64,000 nucleotides of DNA from Heterodera schachtii (taxonomy: Eukaryota > Nematoda > Chromadorea > Rhabditida > Heteroderidae): contig SIJG01000052.1 of NCBI GenBank assembly GCA_023374025.1, positions 982,941-1,046,940 on the forward strand, read 5' to 3'. This document shows positions 63,519 through 64,000 of the stretch, one piece after another; positions within the stretch are counted from its first letter, which is position 1; every line of letters begins with the position of its first letter. The notes under the pieces are model-generated. The model was not told the origin of the DNA and did not search any database. It saw only the letters and a list, made by a program, of their open reading frames with translations. A program made the position numbers and the translations under genes.

Positions 63519-64000
63519 GATTGAATCGTTTTAGAATTTTTTTCCGCTTTCTTTCGAATAATTCAATCTTTCCCAATTTTCACATTTTTTTTGTTTGTTT
63601 AGTTATTTTCCTTTCCTTTCCAAAATGAAAATCGTTAAATTAAATGCGTTTTGATGGGAAAAATCAAACTTTTAATGAAGGAAATTTAATTAGAATTTTA
63701 TGAAAATACTATAAATAGTTTACAAATTAATTTAAAAACAAAACGATGGAATAAAAAAATGGACTAAAAAGGCCCAAGAAGGAAAGCACAAAAATGCCTA
63801 TAGGGATCAAATATGGACGAAAACAGTCAAAATAAAGTTTTAAAAATTTTCAAAATCCAAATATTTCCTTTTCAGAAAATATTACCAAAGTCTTCCTTTT
63901 GTAAATTTGTGCCGCGTTTTACGGCACAATTTCTCCTCCTCCTCCTCTTCCTCATTAATTTCCTCATTTAAAAATGTGACTCCACAAAATTACAATGTTT
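63519..64000. other. AT-rich spacer to the window end
   Basis: No gene, repeat or RNA supported. Confidence 0.4.

Noticed and set aside
1..64000. tRNA, rRNA and spliced-leader RNA genes
   Set aside because: I looked for the SL1-type leader and obvious tRNA A/B-box pairs by eye and saw none; a covariance-model scan would be needed to exclude them.

Overview
The window reads as nuclear DNA of a nematode: AT-rich, with short GT-AG introns (about 40-60 bp when not invaded), a nematode-type secreted astacin protease, a MATH-BTB gene, expanded families of small secreted proteins and a dense load of transposons. AT content and the secreted families would fit a plant-parasitic (tylenchid) species, but that placement is a weak inference. 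I saw no tRNA, rRNA or CRISPR.

Left half (about 5-31 kb): a Maverick/Polinton virus-like transposon, partly rearranged. A 6.56 kb piece is tandemly duplicated (5001-11561 and 11562-18120). Each copy has a GC-rich leader, a small spliced membrane-protein gene, a divergent spliced gene with a nuclear-localisation motif, a Cys-cluster protein, an A32/FtsK-HerA type packaging ATPase, a basic 126-aa protein and a proline-rich protein. Only copy 2 continues into the chromodomain integrase, a penton-like minor capsid protein and a basic pX-like core protein. A third, more diverged copy is inverted at 27991-31222. DNA polymerase B, a maturation protease and a double-jelly-roll major capsid gene were not found.

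Convergent with the Polinton end, on the minus strand, is an unrecognised 423-aa reading frame fused in frame to the end of a broken phlebovirus-type Gn/Gc envelope region, preceded by the 3' end of a BEL/Pao pol gene (integrase tail and DUF5641). No LTR was seen around it. The pol fragment is cut by one of two apparently identical 1528-bp direct repeats (26471-27998, 32214-33741); the first also truncates the inverted Polinton copy.

Right half (about 34-64 kb): host-like sequence. Two related two-exon genes encode small secreted precursors with an arginine run followed by a glycine-zipper segment (40052, 41631). A secreted family with two Cys/Tyr-rich repeats has three long copies (42831, 46130, 61503); two are pseudogenes and the third ends inside a MITE. 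A seven-exon MATH-BTB gene (49324-54155) keeps intact coding although most of its longer introns, and its stop codon, are occupied by inserted elements. An astacin metalloprotease lies at 55725-57959 on the minus strand. At least eight non-autonomous elements with terminal inverted repeats and exact or near 7-8 bp target duplications (hAT-like), several minisatellites and fold-back repeats fill the rest.
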